From NCBI GenBank assembly GCA_947846985.1, contig CANTUZ010000003.1, positions 58,538,096-58,602,095 of the forward strand: DNA of 64,000 nt, in the 5' to 3' direction. The notes below the pieces were generated by a model. That model did not search any database. It was not told the origin of the DNA and saw only the letters and a list, made by a program, of their open reading frames with translations. The translations under genes were made by a program, and so were the position numbers. Shown one piece after another: positions 1 through 12,700 of the stretch (its first letter is position 1; each line of letters opens with the position of its first letter). The DNA is from Fratercula arctica (Eukaryota; Chordata; Aves; Charadriiformes; Alcidae).

Positions 1-148
1 GAAAATTCCCTATTTTAGTGCCCATTACCCAACCGCTGCACTTAGCAAAGTCTTGTGGCCCTTTGGGCCTGGGGCTGGGGTGGCCCAAGGGGCCCCTGGG
101 GCAGAGGGTGCCGGGGCGGCGGGTGACAGTCTGTGTTGTTCGTTGCAG
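1..148 (+). other. TULP4: TULP4 intron, 3' end
   Basis: This is the tail of the intron before the large TULP4 exon. It ends in a T/G-rich tract and the acceptor TTCGTTGCAG at 139-148. The TULP4 reading frame stays open across the acceptor, but residues that match the family start only after it. Earlier exons, which in this family encode the WD40 repeats and SOCS box, lie outside the window. Confidence 0.8.
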
Positions 149-2832
149 TGCCCGGTGCCCCCGGTGCCCCCGCCAGCAGCCCACCGTGCACCGTCAACAT
201 CCCCATCGCTCCCATCCACAGCTCAGCCCAGGCCATGTCGCCCACCCAGAGCATCGGCCTGGTCCAGTCGCTGCTGGCCAATCAGAATGTGCAGCTGGAC
301 GTGCTGGCCAATCCGCCGGCGGAACCGGGGGGTGAGGGGGCGGGACCAGCACCCTTCCCAGGGGCTCCAGGCCGGTTCCCTGGCCCCGGGGCTGGGGCGC
401 TGGCCGGAGGGGCGCTGGCTGGAGGGGCACTGGTTGGAGGGGCACTGGCCGGAGGGGTGCTGGCTGGAGGGGCGCTGGCTGGAGGGGCGCTGGCCGGGGG
501 GGAGCTGGGCCGCGCTGCCCCCGCGCCCCCTGCCCTCGCCCCACCACCCCCTGCGCCCCCCACCATCGCTCTGGCCGACCTGCGGGATCACAGCGACCGC
601 GAGCACGAGCCCCCGCCCAAGGCCAAGGCCCCACGGCCAGGGCCACAGATGGTGGAAGGGGACGCCGTCGTCTTTGGGGCCGCCCAGGAGCTGCAGCTCA
701 ACAAGATGAACCCCCCACCGCCCTACCCTGGCACCATCCCCGCTGCGCCGACCTCCGCCCCACCACCTCCGCCTGGCCCCCCGCAGCCGCCCCTCGACCT
801 CTGCCTGAAAAAGGGGGAGTTCTCCCTCTACCCGGCGGGGCACTACCAGACGCCCCTGGGGTACGAGCGGATAACGACATTCGACAGCAGCGGGAACGTG
901 GAGGAGGTGTGCCGGCCTCGCACCAGGATGCTCTGCGCCCAGAGCACCTACACTCTGCCGGGGCCCGGCAGCTCCGCCACCTTGCGCATCACCGCCGCCG
1001 AGAAGAAGATGCAGCAGCCCTGCACCAGCGCCACCCTGAACCGGCTCACGGTCCCCCGTTACTCCATCCCAAGCGGGGACCCGCCGCCCTACCCTGACAT
1101 TGCCAGCCAGCTGTCCCAAGGCAGAAGCATCACGCAGAGGCTGGACAGCAGTATCATTCATGCGACTCTGCGGAGGAACAGCAGAGAGGCAGCCCTGAAA
1201 ATGGCTCAGCTGGTGGACGGTCAGAGAGCCACCTTGCAACTTCCCCCGAAAGCCAAGAGCAACGTTGTGACGGCGCAGTACCAGCAGAGAGTACCCACTG
1301 CCTTGTACACCTGCAGCCAATGCAGCAGTGGCGGTGGCAGCAGCAATGTGAGCACCGGTGGTGTGAGCAACATCAGTAGTGCCAATGCTAGTAGCAGCGC
1401 TTCCAGTATTGGTGGCATGAGACCTGATTTGAGCACAGGGAGCGGCTCCCAGCACAGCTCCGTCATCGCTCACTCTGTCAGTACTTCGCCTCTGGCCTCC
1501 CAGTCCTCCTACAGCTTGCTGAGCCCGCCTGACAATTCCCGTGACCGAGCGGATTATATCAACTCCGCCTTCACAGAGGATGAGGCCCTTTCTCAGCACT
1601 GCCCGGTGGAAAAATCAATACGCGGGCATGTACCCATGGCCTTGACGGAGGCTACCCTCAGTGTAAAACGACCACCACCATACCAGTGGGACCCTATGGT
1701 GAGTGAAGAGATATGGGTTCCTCAGGAAAGGACATCTCAGAGCTCAGTGTCCAACCCTCTAAAACCTACTCCTCTCATCATTGGTCAAGCTCAACATCTG
1801 GATATGTCTCGAGTGCCATTTGTTTCCCCCAAGTCTCCAACCAGTCCCACTGCCACTTTCCAGACAAGTTACGGCGTTGGAGTACCTTACCCAGGAAGCT
1901 ACAGTGCCCCTCCCCTTCAGGGAATGCAGCCCCCCTGCTCCCCCAAAGAAGCTCTGGCCCCAACACAGTTTGCACAGCAGGAACCCACAGTTGTGCTTCA
2001 GCCAGGTTATCCATCCAACCTCTCCTACTGCCCTTTGCCACCCATGTACCCGGGAAGTAGCGCCTGCTCTAGTTTACAGCTGCCACCGATCGCCTTGCAC
2101 CCATGGAGTTCCTACAGCACGTGCCCACCCGTACCGAACCCCCAGAGCGCATTGCCCCCCAAGCCGCTCCTCGTGGTGGAGAAGCCAGTGATGTCTCCCC
2201 CACCGGCAGAGCTGCAGGGCCATGTGGGCACAGAGGTAATGGTGGAGACAGCAGACACCTTCCAGGAGGTGCTCTCCTTGACGGAAAGCCCGGTTCCTCA
2301 AAGGACAGACAAATTCGGCAAGAAGAGCCGGAAGCGCCTGGACAGTCGAGCCGAGGAAGGAAATGTGCAGGCTATCACTGAGGGCAAGGTCAAAAAGGAG
2401 GCAAGGACGCTGACCGACTTCAACTCACTGATATCCAGCCCTCGGCTGGGGAGGGAGAAGAAGAAAGTCAAGAGCCAGAAAGACCAGCTGAAGTCCAAGA
2501 AGCTAAACAAGACGAATGAGTTTCAGGACAGTTCAGAGAGTGAGCCAGAGCTTTTTATTAGTGGGGATGAACTGATGAACCAGAGCCAGGGCAGCAAAAA
2601 GGGTTGGAAAACTAAAAGGAGTTTGAGGACAGCCAGCGAGCTGGATGAATTCAAGTGCCGGAAGGCCAGCGAGAAGGAGGATGGGAGGCTGGGGAGCCAG
2701 GGCTTTGTGTACGTGATGGCCAACAAGCAACCACTGTGGAACGAGGCAACGCAAGTCTACCAGCTGGACTTCGGAGGGCGGGTGACCCAGGAGTCGGCAA
2801 AAAACTTTCAGATTGAGCTGGAAGGACGACAG
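149..2832 (+). CDS. TULP4: TULP4 large penultimate coding exon (partial gene)
   Basis: This exon encodes about 894 residues of tubby-like protein 4. TULP4 combines WD40 repeats, a SOCS box and a C-terminal tubby-like domain, and is thought to be a substrate adaptor for a cullin-RING ubiquitin ligase; only the middle and C-terminal part is here. It opens in phase after the acceptor at 147-148. Recognisable stretches include CTVNIPIAPIHSSAQ, YERITTFDSSGNVEEVCRP, SPLASQSSYSLLSPP and SSESEPELFISGDELMNQ. Three PPPY motifs (715-726, 1081-1092, 1672-1683) are potential WW-domain ligands. A lysine-rich stretch (about 2452-2512) precedes the tubby segment, which begins at GFVYVMANKQPLWNE (2701). The exon ends codon-complete at EGRQ with donor GTAGGA at 2833. 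Unlike the human protein as I recall it, it has a GGALA pentapeptide repeat (396-510) and a Ser/Asn/Gly-rich linker (about 1318-1450). Confidence 0.97.
396..510 (+). repeat. TULP4: Coding 15-nt minisatellite (GGALA repeats) in TULP4
   Basis: Seven consecutive 15-nt units occupy 396-500, followed by a partial unit to about 510. The unit is roughly GGCGCTGGCYGGAGG, with substitutions in several copies. In frame it encodes repeated Gly-Gly-Ala-Leu-Ala, with variants such as LVGGA and GVLAGG. As I recall it, the human protein has an unrelated, non-repetitive sequence here. The unit length is a multiple of three, so copy-number change keeps the frame. Confidence 0.95.
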
Positions 2833-4605
2833 GTAGGAGGGGGCAGCAACCGCAGGCTGGGGTGGGGGACGGGGGATGGGAAAGCTGGGCCAGAAATAAA
2901 CTCTGCCTCTCATGCAGCTCATTGCCTCCTGCTTGTGTTAGCTGCTCTGTGAAAAAAAACTTTGCCACATGGTTGATAAAAACCAACCATCAAAGGTATA
3001 GATTCAGAATGGAGGGTGAAGTTTAGTTGTAAAGTAAATGTACAAAATATGTTTGGTCTTAACTCCAGTCAGACACGGGACACTCCTTTATTCACTGGCT
3101 CTCACTGCTGAAGGTAGGTGGGTTTTGTAATAAACACAACAGATCTCCCCAGCCGTAGCTGCATTTGCCATTGGTGGTTGTGGATGGCAGCTAGCTGAGT
3201 GAACACTGCTCCCTTCTTGCAACACTCACAGAGGTTAGCCAGTCAGCAGATAGCTACGGTAAAGATGGGTGGGCAGTTAGGTTTTCTCCATGCCAAAATT
3301 TCCCCTTGTGGATTACTGGGCCTCTGGGGCTGGTTCTTAGTGCTAGAGAAGGGAGGCACTGACCCGTCCCAGAACAAAGTGCTCCTGCGCCGCTTCTGAA
3401 CTGCCTGTGGGTAGAGGGGTCTGTGGATAGTTCAAAAAAATCAAAACGTTTAATTTTAGGCGCTCTCATCTTGGCCTGAGTGGGATGTTATTACACCAAA
3501 CCCAGGCTATTACGTGGTGTCAGTCAGCAGGACACTGGACTGAGGCTCAGGAGACACGTATTTATTTCCTTGTCCAGCTGTCCCATCTCTGTAAGTCACT
3601 TTAATTTATTAAAGACGTCAAGGCTCTCAAGTCCCTCTGATTTAACTTGGGAGTTAGATGTCTTAAATATCCAACATGCATGACCAGTGGTAGTCTCTTG
3701 GTTTTGTTTGTCTGTAACAACAGCTCGTTAAAAAGGCAGTGATCAGAGCCATTAATATCTTTCTTCTTCAGTTAAATAGCTGTGGATATGTGCCCATGGA
3801 CAGCTGAGCAAAATCACCTGGCCACAGGTTTTGTTGGTGGGGGAACAAAGCCTGACTAGGCTTGCGCAGACAGCCTCCATTCTAGCTCAAGGAACTTCAC
3901 CGTAGAGCAAATAGGATCTCGGCTTCTGATGAAGCAAATAAAAAAGCAGTAATAATAGGCCAAACTTCAGATATTCCCTACGGAAGAACAACGAACAACC
4001 TGACTAGCCTTGCTTTACATTTCAAACAGCTCCCACTGCCCCTTTGCTAATTCGTTCTCAGTGTAATTATGTGCTAGTGAGCTTTATGCAAAGGAAAACA
4101 GAACTGCCAAGAACATGCAGCTTACTGGCTCTGAAGTGCTAGATTCAGGGGGTTGGTTATTCCCCTTCCCTGAAAGCTCCTTTATTTGAAAACAAAATCT
4201 GTTTTCCTAAGGGGCTGATGATAGGACCTCTGCAAGGAAGAGAATGGTGTTTTCCTGCGGGAAGCATAGCGCTGGTGTAACCCACATCTGCTAAGTAATT
4301 GGTGACAGTCTACTTACATCAATGCTGTATACAGTCTAGCAAGTTTTAAAGCTCAGTTTACTCGATAGAGTCAAATATTGCAGTCAAATACTCTATACAG
4401 ACAAATAGTACAGTTCTCTTACTCTTCTTTGGCATCATACCTCATTCTGTGAGTAGCCCCATTCATATTAGCTCAGGAGGTGGGGTGTTCTTACAAAGAA
4501 GCAAAAACATTTCGCTTTTATTCTTCTCTGGTTCCTTTTCTGTGGTTCACTTTTTTTGACCTTGTTCTCTTTTTCCTTCCCTTGTCCTCTTCCCCTGCTT
4601 CCCAG
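2833..4605 (+). other. TULP4: TULP4 last intron
   Basis: This 1773-nt GT-AG phase-0 intron has donor CAG|GTAGGA and acceptor CTGCTTCCCAG after a long C/T tract (about 4536-4605). The upstream frame reads 40 codons into the intron before a stop at 2950-2952, so intron retention would replace the final 38 residues. I see no other gene or recognisable repeat inside it. Confidence 0.93.
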
Positions 4606-4722
4606 GTGATGCAGTTTGGAAGGATTGATGGCAATGCTTACATTTTGGACTTTCAGTATCCATTTTCTGCAGTGCAAGCCTTTGCTGTTGCTCTGGCTAA
4701 TGTGACTCAGCGCCTCAAATGA
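4606..4722 (+). CDS. TULP4: TULP4 final coding exon (tubby C-terminus)
   Basis: The last 38 codons and the TGA stop of TULP4. The product begins VMQFGRIDGNAYILDF, includes QYPFSAVQAFAVALAN and ends VTQRLK. This is the C-terminal strand and buried helix that close the tubby barrel in this family. Joined in phase 0 to EGRQ at the end of the previous exon, it restores the continuous tubby domain. The open frame also runs upstream through the intron from 4480, but that extension is T-rich and is not exon. Confidence 0.97.
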   Translation: MMQFGRIDGNAYILDFQYPFSAVQAFAVALANVTQRLK

Positions 4723-5459
4723 ACAAGCAGAGACTGGAGAGAGGAAAATGTTAACCTTCTCGTAAAGTCCAAACCGGAAAATGTCAGGGCAGCCTGCTTT
4801 AGGTGTGCCGAGGTGCCTGGGAGCGAAGAAGGCAGTAAAACTGGAATAGTCTCTTGGTGCCCAACAGAAGGGCATTAACTCTAATCAGTCATGGGGTGGA
4901 GGGGGGGGGGGCTGTTTTCTGTTTTGTTTGTTTGTTCATTTGTTTGTTTTCAGGTGTTTTTCTTTTTTTCTTCTTAAGCGTTGTGCTGGGTCTCAGAAAG
5001 AGCAAAGGGTTGAGAGCCATTCAGTGTTACATGGAGAAGTGTGGCTTTTGGCTTGTTGTGGTGGTTCTGCCGTGTTTGCTACAGTAGCTGATGTAAGCTC
5101 ATAGGGGGATTAAAAAGACTTCTCTCTGATAGACTGCCTTATATCATGCTATTCTTTTTAAAACAGGGAACATAACTTTTTTTCTGGTCCAGTTTGTACT
5201 ACTACCTGCTACTACAATAACATCAGAGATAGCAGCAAAAAAAAAGAAAAAAAAAGAAGCTATAATACTTGAAGACATGTGTTTCTTCTCTGATCTCTGA
5301 TAATAACTGAGCACCACAAGTTCCAAGGAGGCTTATGTAGGTCAATGTTTAATTTATAAATAATGATGTATTATTCAAAAGAGAAACAAAATTATTACCA
5401 ATGGGTGATCTTAAAACCCACTGTATCAAAGAATTTGATGTCTGCTTGTTTTGTGTGCT

Positions 5460-5602
5460 GTTATTGGGGATAAACATCTTTCAGTAGGTGACAGAAGATA
5501 GAGGAGGAAATAATTACAAGCATTGCTTCTTTTGTTATTGGGGATAAACATCTTTCAGTAGGTGACATAATAGGGAAGGAAATAATTATGAGCATTGCTT
5601 CT
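5460..5602 (+). repeat. Tandem duplication of ~70 bp
   Basis: Two adjacent copies (5460-5530 and 5534-5602) share GTTATTGGGGATAAACATC, then TTTCAGTAGGTGACA, and end GCATTGCTTCT. Small substitutions and indels separate them. The period is 74 bp. They lie in the probable TULP4 3' UTR. Confidence 0.95.
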
Positions 5603-8600
5603 GTGCTCATATTGATCAGCAGTATTCTCCAATTTGGCCTGTAGTTGGGAGAGGTACAGTGTGACCAGATGTACCTCCGAGGCCACACCTGTACATGCTC
5701 CTCATTTAAATGTGTTTACACTTCATAAACAAAGTATTTCAAGCAAATGAGAAGGCCCAGTGTGTTCAGTCTTAGCAATCAGTATGAATCAAATTCTACA
5801 GCAGTGTATCAGTGCTTGAATTAGGAAGGAGACAGAAGATAGCAAGTCATTACAGGAAGCAATTTCATCAGGAAAGCAATTTCATTGCAGGAAACAACAT
5901 CATGGCTGTCTGGAGAACAAATGAGTTGAAAGAGGAAGGAAAAACTGGAGAGAATCCTCCCTTTATCACCTTGCTACTTGAGCAGTCTTTGTGACTGTGG
6001 TTTGAGAGTATCATGCTCCAGCGAAGAGCAAGAAGCCAAAGTTTACATGGAGTGTTACAGAGGAAGGCTTAATAACTGTAGCATGACTGCAGCTCTTTCT
6101 GGTGGACATGCAGAACTGCTGAGCATTTCAGAAGGGTTGCTTGCACAGAAGAATTTCTGTGTTGTCCATGTGTTGTGCACATATTTATTTGCTTTCTCTC
6201 TTCCTCCTTGCCTGCATTTTGCTACAGAATATGTTTTGATATGGAAGTAGTTTCCGTAGCAATACACAAACCCCAAAAGTATTAATGTAATAGCAACTCT
6301 TTTGAAGTGAAAGGCACACTGAGAAAGTTATGTTGGTTGAGGTGTTGATGGCTGCTTTGTCTTTGTCTTTCATCCACAGTTTAACTTCTTACTTGAAAAA
6401 CTCCGTATAACTTAAGGTGAATAGATGTGATTTTCTCTTTTTGCTTTTCTTATATCCTAATGATAGGGCAGATGTGTGTTGCATTTGATTTATTCTAGAG
6501 GAACATATCACATAAGATAAGAACTTGCTGTAGTAGAAGTTACCAACACGCAGTGAGCTTATAACTTATGCTCTGCTGAGGCTACTAGAGCTGTACAGCA
6601 CAGAGGGAGAGAGTAATGCCAGTTAGAGAGGAGTTTCAGAGAGTTGCCAAGGGAGATGATGACGCAGATCATCCACAGGTCATGTCCCTCAGGATAAGTC
6701 CATGAAAAACCACCTGCAAGATGTTTTTCTTGGAGGGAGGAAGCAGAGGCAGGAAGGAAGGAGGGGGGAAGTAGATGGTACCATGCCTGTATTATCCCAA
6801 AGGTCAGCAGCTTCTGCTTGCTTGTGGGAGTGGTCAAGCACAACATTCCCCTTGGCATCAAGCAGATTGTTGTTTGCTTTGATTAATTTTGTTGAATTTC
6901 CATCAGTTATCTGGACCCATTGGTATTCTTTCTCATGTGCATGATTTATTCATCAGTTTGAGTGCCTGTATGTATAATGTGTGTGGAACAGAGGAACCGA
7001 AATGGATTTAGTTCTGATCCGTTTAAAAACAATGAAAGTGTTTCCCTTGGATTTTTGTGGAGGAAGCACTATTAAGCGCTTTGTCTATATTGAGCTATAT
7101 GCTGTAAAGACAGTAGGTTGAATTCTCAGTCTATGATTCCAATACACAAGGAGGAAAGCTGGCTGATGAGTGTCCCCCCCTGCCCTAAGGTCTGTGCTAA
7201 CCAGTCATACCTTAATTAGAGTACAAGAGGCACACACTGAACGCCATAAGAAAAGAAACAGACCATGGCTTGCTTGCTTGCTTGCTGAGGGAAGGGCCAC
7301 TCAGTCACATGTTAGAAATCTTCAGCTAGAAGGAACATCACCTGTAGTTTTAAGCCAAAATTCTTATTATGTGAAAACTACATGATTTTTTTTTTTCCTG
7401 AACAAAATCTAATCTAAATAGAAGGACTTCTGTGTGCAGTTTCTTTAACCTTCCAAGAAACAGTATTCATCTTCACTTGGTTCATTGCCAATTTTTTCCA
7501 ATTAGCAGTAGTTTTATGCTAATGGAGAACCAAGAAATGAAACCCAATACAACAAGTAGCAGAGTTAGTAACTTGATTTCTTTTGCCCAGGTCATGATTG
7601 CATCCTTCTGATGGCACTTACAAGGAGTCTTGGCATAGGAGAGACCTGGTTTCTGCAACAGCAAAGCATAAGGAATAATTATCATAAATTAGAAAAATAA
7701 ATGCAATTTCCAAAATCCTTCCCGTTTACTTGTCAGAAAATGCTATAGGATACGATCATCTTTTATCTTTTTGAAAATAATTTAAGAGTCCCTTTAATTG
7801 AGGATTTTAATGGCATAGAGAATACCCAGTATTAGAGAGGGAAAATACTCTCAAATATATAGAATTTTAATAAAAGGAATGGGAATTATGTAAATATCTG
7901 AGTGTGCAACTGGATCTTAAATTATACAAAGAACAAGTGAAAGTGACAGTTTTTCTATTTTTCATTGAGATACAATATAGGAAACAAATTTAAAAGCCCC
8001 CTCCTGAAATAATCACTTAAATCCTGAAGATTGCTATTGCATTCAGCCAAAAGACAGATGTTACATTTTATATTTCGTTAATAAAACCCGGGTTTTCTGT
8101 GGATCACTAAGTTCTTCTAGGAAGAATGTAGCAAAGTGTTCAGAAATATCTAGTTCTTTTATACATGCAGTAGTTATGTATGTTTTTTCCAAAGCTTTTT
8201 TTTAGTTGTGCAATAATTGTGACTGTCTAGGGGTTTTATGTTTTGGTTTTTTGTCAGGGTTTTTTGCTGGGTTTGGGGTTTTGTTTTGGTTGTTTTGGGT
8301 TTTTTTTTTTTTTTTGAGGGAATTTTGAGTGGTTTTTTTTAAAGATAATTTAATGCAGATTTCCTGTTAATGTCCAAAAGACAAATTATTTATCTTGCAT
8401 TATGTAATATGTGATCTAGGGATTATTTTATTACAATGTATCAGTGAGTTATACACACTTTCTTATTTATATTTAAAGAGCATCTTTGTAAGTAATTGTT
8501 TGCTAGCAGTATGTTTTACTGCAAAAAGTTAAAAATGCGTATAGAAGACCTGTTTTTGCTGGATAGTATGCAAAATTTCATAATGCAGGCAGGCAAAAAT

Positions 8601-9683
8601 ATTTTTTTGGCAGCTGAAGGCAGTGAGTTTGCTATGGAGGACTACGTAGACTACAAAGAGTGTAGATGACTTCTTTGGGACCTGCAGAAATCTGTGCTTC
8701 TCCACTGTTTTCCTCCTGCGTTTCTAACCATATATTTCAGTTGTGAGTGGTTTTAAAAATACAAGGCTTGATTTGCTTTCCATCTTCTTAGTACAGTGCT
8801 TTTTCTTGAGATATAAAATAAGGTGGGTTACATGATAAAAGAGGGTGTAATGATACAGGCTCAGTTTGGAAGAAGTCCACTGCATAGTTTAAGTAGGGTT
8901 TGGCAATGGCATTAATTCAGTGCTATGCAGAGATACAAGCAAACTAGCTTGGAATAAGCTCGCTGAGGCACGAGAAATAGCGTAGCAGCAGATGCATTTT
9001 CCTCTGATCAGACTAATAACACTCCTTCAGCTGGGCTCAGCTGATTCCAACCCAGCCATAGTGCTTCTGATATCTGGGCTAGCGCTGCACAGAGCTGATG
9101 GAGCTGAGCCCTGATGCTGCCTGCAGCAGCTGTGCCTCTTCAAGACGCTCCATTGGAGACCTGGTGGAGCAGGTGTTCCTCCACTCATCCTTCTAGGCCT
9201 ACTCCAAGAGCAGTGTGCACCTGCCACGGGGTTTGGGCTGCAGCAGCTTTGGGCAGAGAAAGTGCTGAGGCCAGCTGGTGGCCGTGGTGGCCGTTTGAAG
9301 TCAGAATCTGCTCCACTGGAGTTGCAAAGGGATGCAACAGAGAACCTGATTCTTTTGGAAAAACAGGGCTGATATCCTCGAAATATAGCTTCTAACAGAG
9401 TCTAAAAATTGACGCTTAAAGTCTGGTATGAATTGCACCATGCATGGAGTGGCAAACTTTAGCTTGAAACAGCGATAATGTCATGTTTCTGCAACACGCT
9501 AAGAAACTATGAGAAGAAGGGGATGAAAGAGAAAAAAAAAGGAATTATCACGTTAATAATTTTGTACTCGGTTCCAAAGGTAGCAGTAACATCTGCCATG
9601 GGCTGCCTGAATATTGGATGCGTGACAGTAAATCTGTACACAAGTTCATCTCAGTTAGATAAACTTTCTGTGATGTAACCACA

Positions 9684-9689
9684 AATAAA
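9684..9689 (+). terminator. TULP4: Candidate distal poly(A) signal of TULP4
   Basis: AATAAA followed about 25-50 nt later by a T/G-rich element (TTTTGTTCCATTGTTTTTATG, from 9718). Three upstream AATAAA hexamers are alternatives. No transcript evidence is available here. Confidence 0.4.
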
Positions 9690-9700
9690 ACAGACAGTTC

Positions 9701-12700
9701 CACATTTCTCTCTCCAGTTTTGTTCCATTGTTTTTATGAAGATGCATGAAGGCGTACAGGTGTCAGACAAAAATATCTGACTTTGCTGAAGCCTTGAGCC
9801 TAGACTTTCTGTAGGTCCAGGCTTTCCTTGATGTGTCTTTTTAGTGTCCTCTCAGAAATTCTGAACAGATTTCAGAGCTTGCCTGATTGTTGCCTCAGAC
9901 AATTTCTGTGCATTTGCTTTTTGCAGCCTGATGTGTGTGATCCTGTGTTGTCTTGGTGCCCTGTTATCTGTCAGAAACAGTTTAAATCCTCATATGAATA
10001 GAGCAACATGTGCAAAAACTGATTTGATTGAGAGAAAGGGGAGAGAAGACAGAGTAAGTTTTCACTAGCTTTTAAGAATGTGTTTCCCAGAGCAACAGTT
10101 TGGAAATTGCACGTTTCTGCAGAGCCCAAACCACTCCAGACCAGTAAATCTGACTTGGAGATTAGTAGCAGATGAGTCACTTGTGTGGCATGTTGACAGA
10201 GGGCCAACTTCTAGCCTCACTACACATTTATGCCAAGATGCATAAGAGAGTAGGATCCAAGCCAAAATGTACTTTCCAATTACTGTGTGATTATAAAGTA
10301 AGAATGACTTATATGACCCCTATCTCCACTTAAGAAGATTATAAAACATTAGCCAACAACTATACTGACAGTTCCTTATAACTCCCCTGAAGAATGCTAG
10401 AAGTAAAGTCCTGGCCATAGAGTAGTCAGTCAGATTTTTGCCTTTTATTCCCATTTCTAGGATTCCATCATGGGAGAGCAAGCTGTTTGTGTTATTTAGG
10501 GATTGGTATAATGGTGTGCCCAGTATAAGAGAGCAAATGTTATCATGCTGCTGACAAAAATGGAAAAATTCTGGAAGATGTATTTTTTCATTTTCAAGTC
10601 CCTTCACCTTCAAGGCAAGCACAATCCTCCATCAGCAAATACCAATTTAGAGTCCTGCTACTCTCAGGAGTAGTCAGCAGGTAGGCACCACAAGTCCTCT
10701 TTGCAGGATTGGAATTTACATGCACCGTTCTTCAAGGAATAAGGTTAGTTACTACTTATGAGCAATGGTCTATGTGAATTGTTTTATCTTTGTATTTATT
10801 TAATTATCTTCTAAAAAAAAATACTGTAGGGAAGTTTTCAGATAAAAAGACAGCTTTGCGTGTTGCCTGATATCTCTGAAGATGTACCAGGAGATGAGTT
10901 CTTTGGGCAGTTTGATTGTTGCTACAGCTAGGAAATTAGAGTTTTAAGACAAAAGCAATTACCCAAATAAAAGAATGAAATAGGATGCAGTGAAGCAATT
11001 CTTGCTAAGAAAATTAAAAACTTCACCCTTCAACTTTTGATTTTGCAAATGGATCTATAATGAGAAATTTGCGCTGCAAGGCAAATTGATTGTTGTCAAG
11101 GATTATGCAAGTGTGCAGGTTTGCTGACCCAGAGCTGACTGCACAATCAAAACAACGTGATTTTGTGAGACTTAAAATTAAATAAATGAAAACACTGAAT
11201 ACTTACCTATCCAGAGCATTCCATGAAAAAATTAGGTGGTATGATGTTAAAGCCTGCCAGTTTATTCTTAATCCTGGCCCTCCAATTTACATTATTACCA
11301 ATTTAAAAATATAATCTGTTTCAGCAATTCTGAATCCTGACAAATGTTGTCTATTTGTGGAATGTTTATCTTACTGGCCAAGTAGGTGGTTTAAGATACG
11401 GATTAAGATTAAAGTAATAATAAAAGAGAAACATTTTTGAACAGTGTGCAGACACCTGAGTTTCAAGTAGTTCATTGGAATAGTGCTCAGTTTGTAATTC
11501 CTACCTGTATTGTTTCAAGTTATTTGCTCAGAACTTTCCTAATTTTTCCCTTTGTTTCTTTTGTTTGCTTGACACATGTTTTGCCTTTGGTTTCCTTTCA
11601 TTTCACTATTTCTGCATTCTCTGCTTCTTTTTTCTTTTTCTGTGTTGTGCATTTGGGGAAGGGTATGTCTGTTTAAGATCTTGTTGTTTATTGTAGATAA
11701 AATATATGGTGTTGTGGAATAGCATGGAGATGCATTTGATTGAAAAGGCACTGTAGTGTTTCCTGAAAAAGAGGGAGAGTTGCATTTGTTTATAAATGCA
11801 TTAATTTGGTACTATAACTTTGAACATGATTTTGGATTTTTTTTTTTTTTTTTTTAATTTAATGAGCATATAGTCATGCAGGTGCATGCGTTCTTAAGCT
11901 AGCAAGCCCAGCATGTTTTTCTTAATGCTTTTGAAAATCTGGTACACAATTTGTGTACTTTTATGTACCTATACTATTTTTAAAATATATTTTTTGGAAT
12001 CTCAAGTTTTCTTCTTTTTTTCCCTCCTCAGTATACCAGGGGGTATACCTGGTTTCCATTGTACTTAAAAACTACACTGACCTGCCTCTCCTTTTATGTA
12101 TCTTGTGTAATAGGTTTTGCAGGAGGTGCCTAGAAAGCGTTGTTGGTTTCCCTATAAAAATGTGGTTTGTCCAACTTCTTTACTGTCTACATGATTGAGA
12201 GATGGACTGATTGCCCTATTTTTCCTTGATGATTTGGAGTTGTAAGAGTTGTCCAGCTGTTGCTTAATAAAATTTTGCAGACTAGAAAATTCCTGACTTG
12301 TTTTTGTTGTATTCTGCATTTTGTCAAGCACCTTAAATACTTTTAAAGCAGATGACAAATCTGGGCTGGAATGACCTGAATAATAAATGACCAGATGCCG
12401 TTACGCTTTCTTTTTTCATTAACTGTATCCGCAAGTTCCACTGAACCTGATGCATGTACCAGCCCAGGATAATTTGTGTCATTCATATGGGAGGACGGAT
12501 GGCAAAGGTTTTGTGGTAATAATGTTCCTATCTGCCTGGATATCAGCTGATTCTTGTGCTACTTCTCCTCTGCTTATTTTCCTTTTTAAGGAGATTACCT
12601 TTGGGGTTTGTGGTATTTCTCATTTTGTCATTGATATACTGAAAACTTTAACATTACCACAAGGGATTCCTCTGTACTGTCATCTTTAATAACAGAATAA

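Larger units (their letters stand above)
4723..9700 (+). other. TULP4: Probable TULP4 3' untranslated region
   Basis: Downstream of the stop is about 5 kb of AT-rich sequence with no supported gene. Canonical AATAAA hexamers occur at 7696, 7869, 8080 and 9684. The last is followed within about 60 nt by a T/G-rich stretch (about 9709-9738), so it is the most plausible distal poly(A) signal, though the true end is uncertain. The region holds a tandem duplication (5460-5602), GTTT repeats (4921-4951), a GCTT microsatellite (about 7268-7285) and a T/G-rich low-complexity block (8200-8342). A long 3' UTR is usual for this gene as I recall it. Confidence 0.55.

Noticed and set aside
223..1599. 458-codon minus-strand ORF and other long ORFs over the TULP4 exon
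   Set aside because: They are antisense or frame-shifted shadows of a GC-rich coding exon. Their products are low-complexity and match no family, while the plus frame is clearly TULP4.
10320..10622. 100-codon minus-strand ORF
   Set aside because: No recognisable domain, no nearby exon signals and no codon bias; its length is within chance expectation for a 64-kb window.
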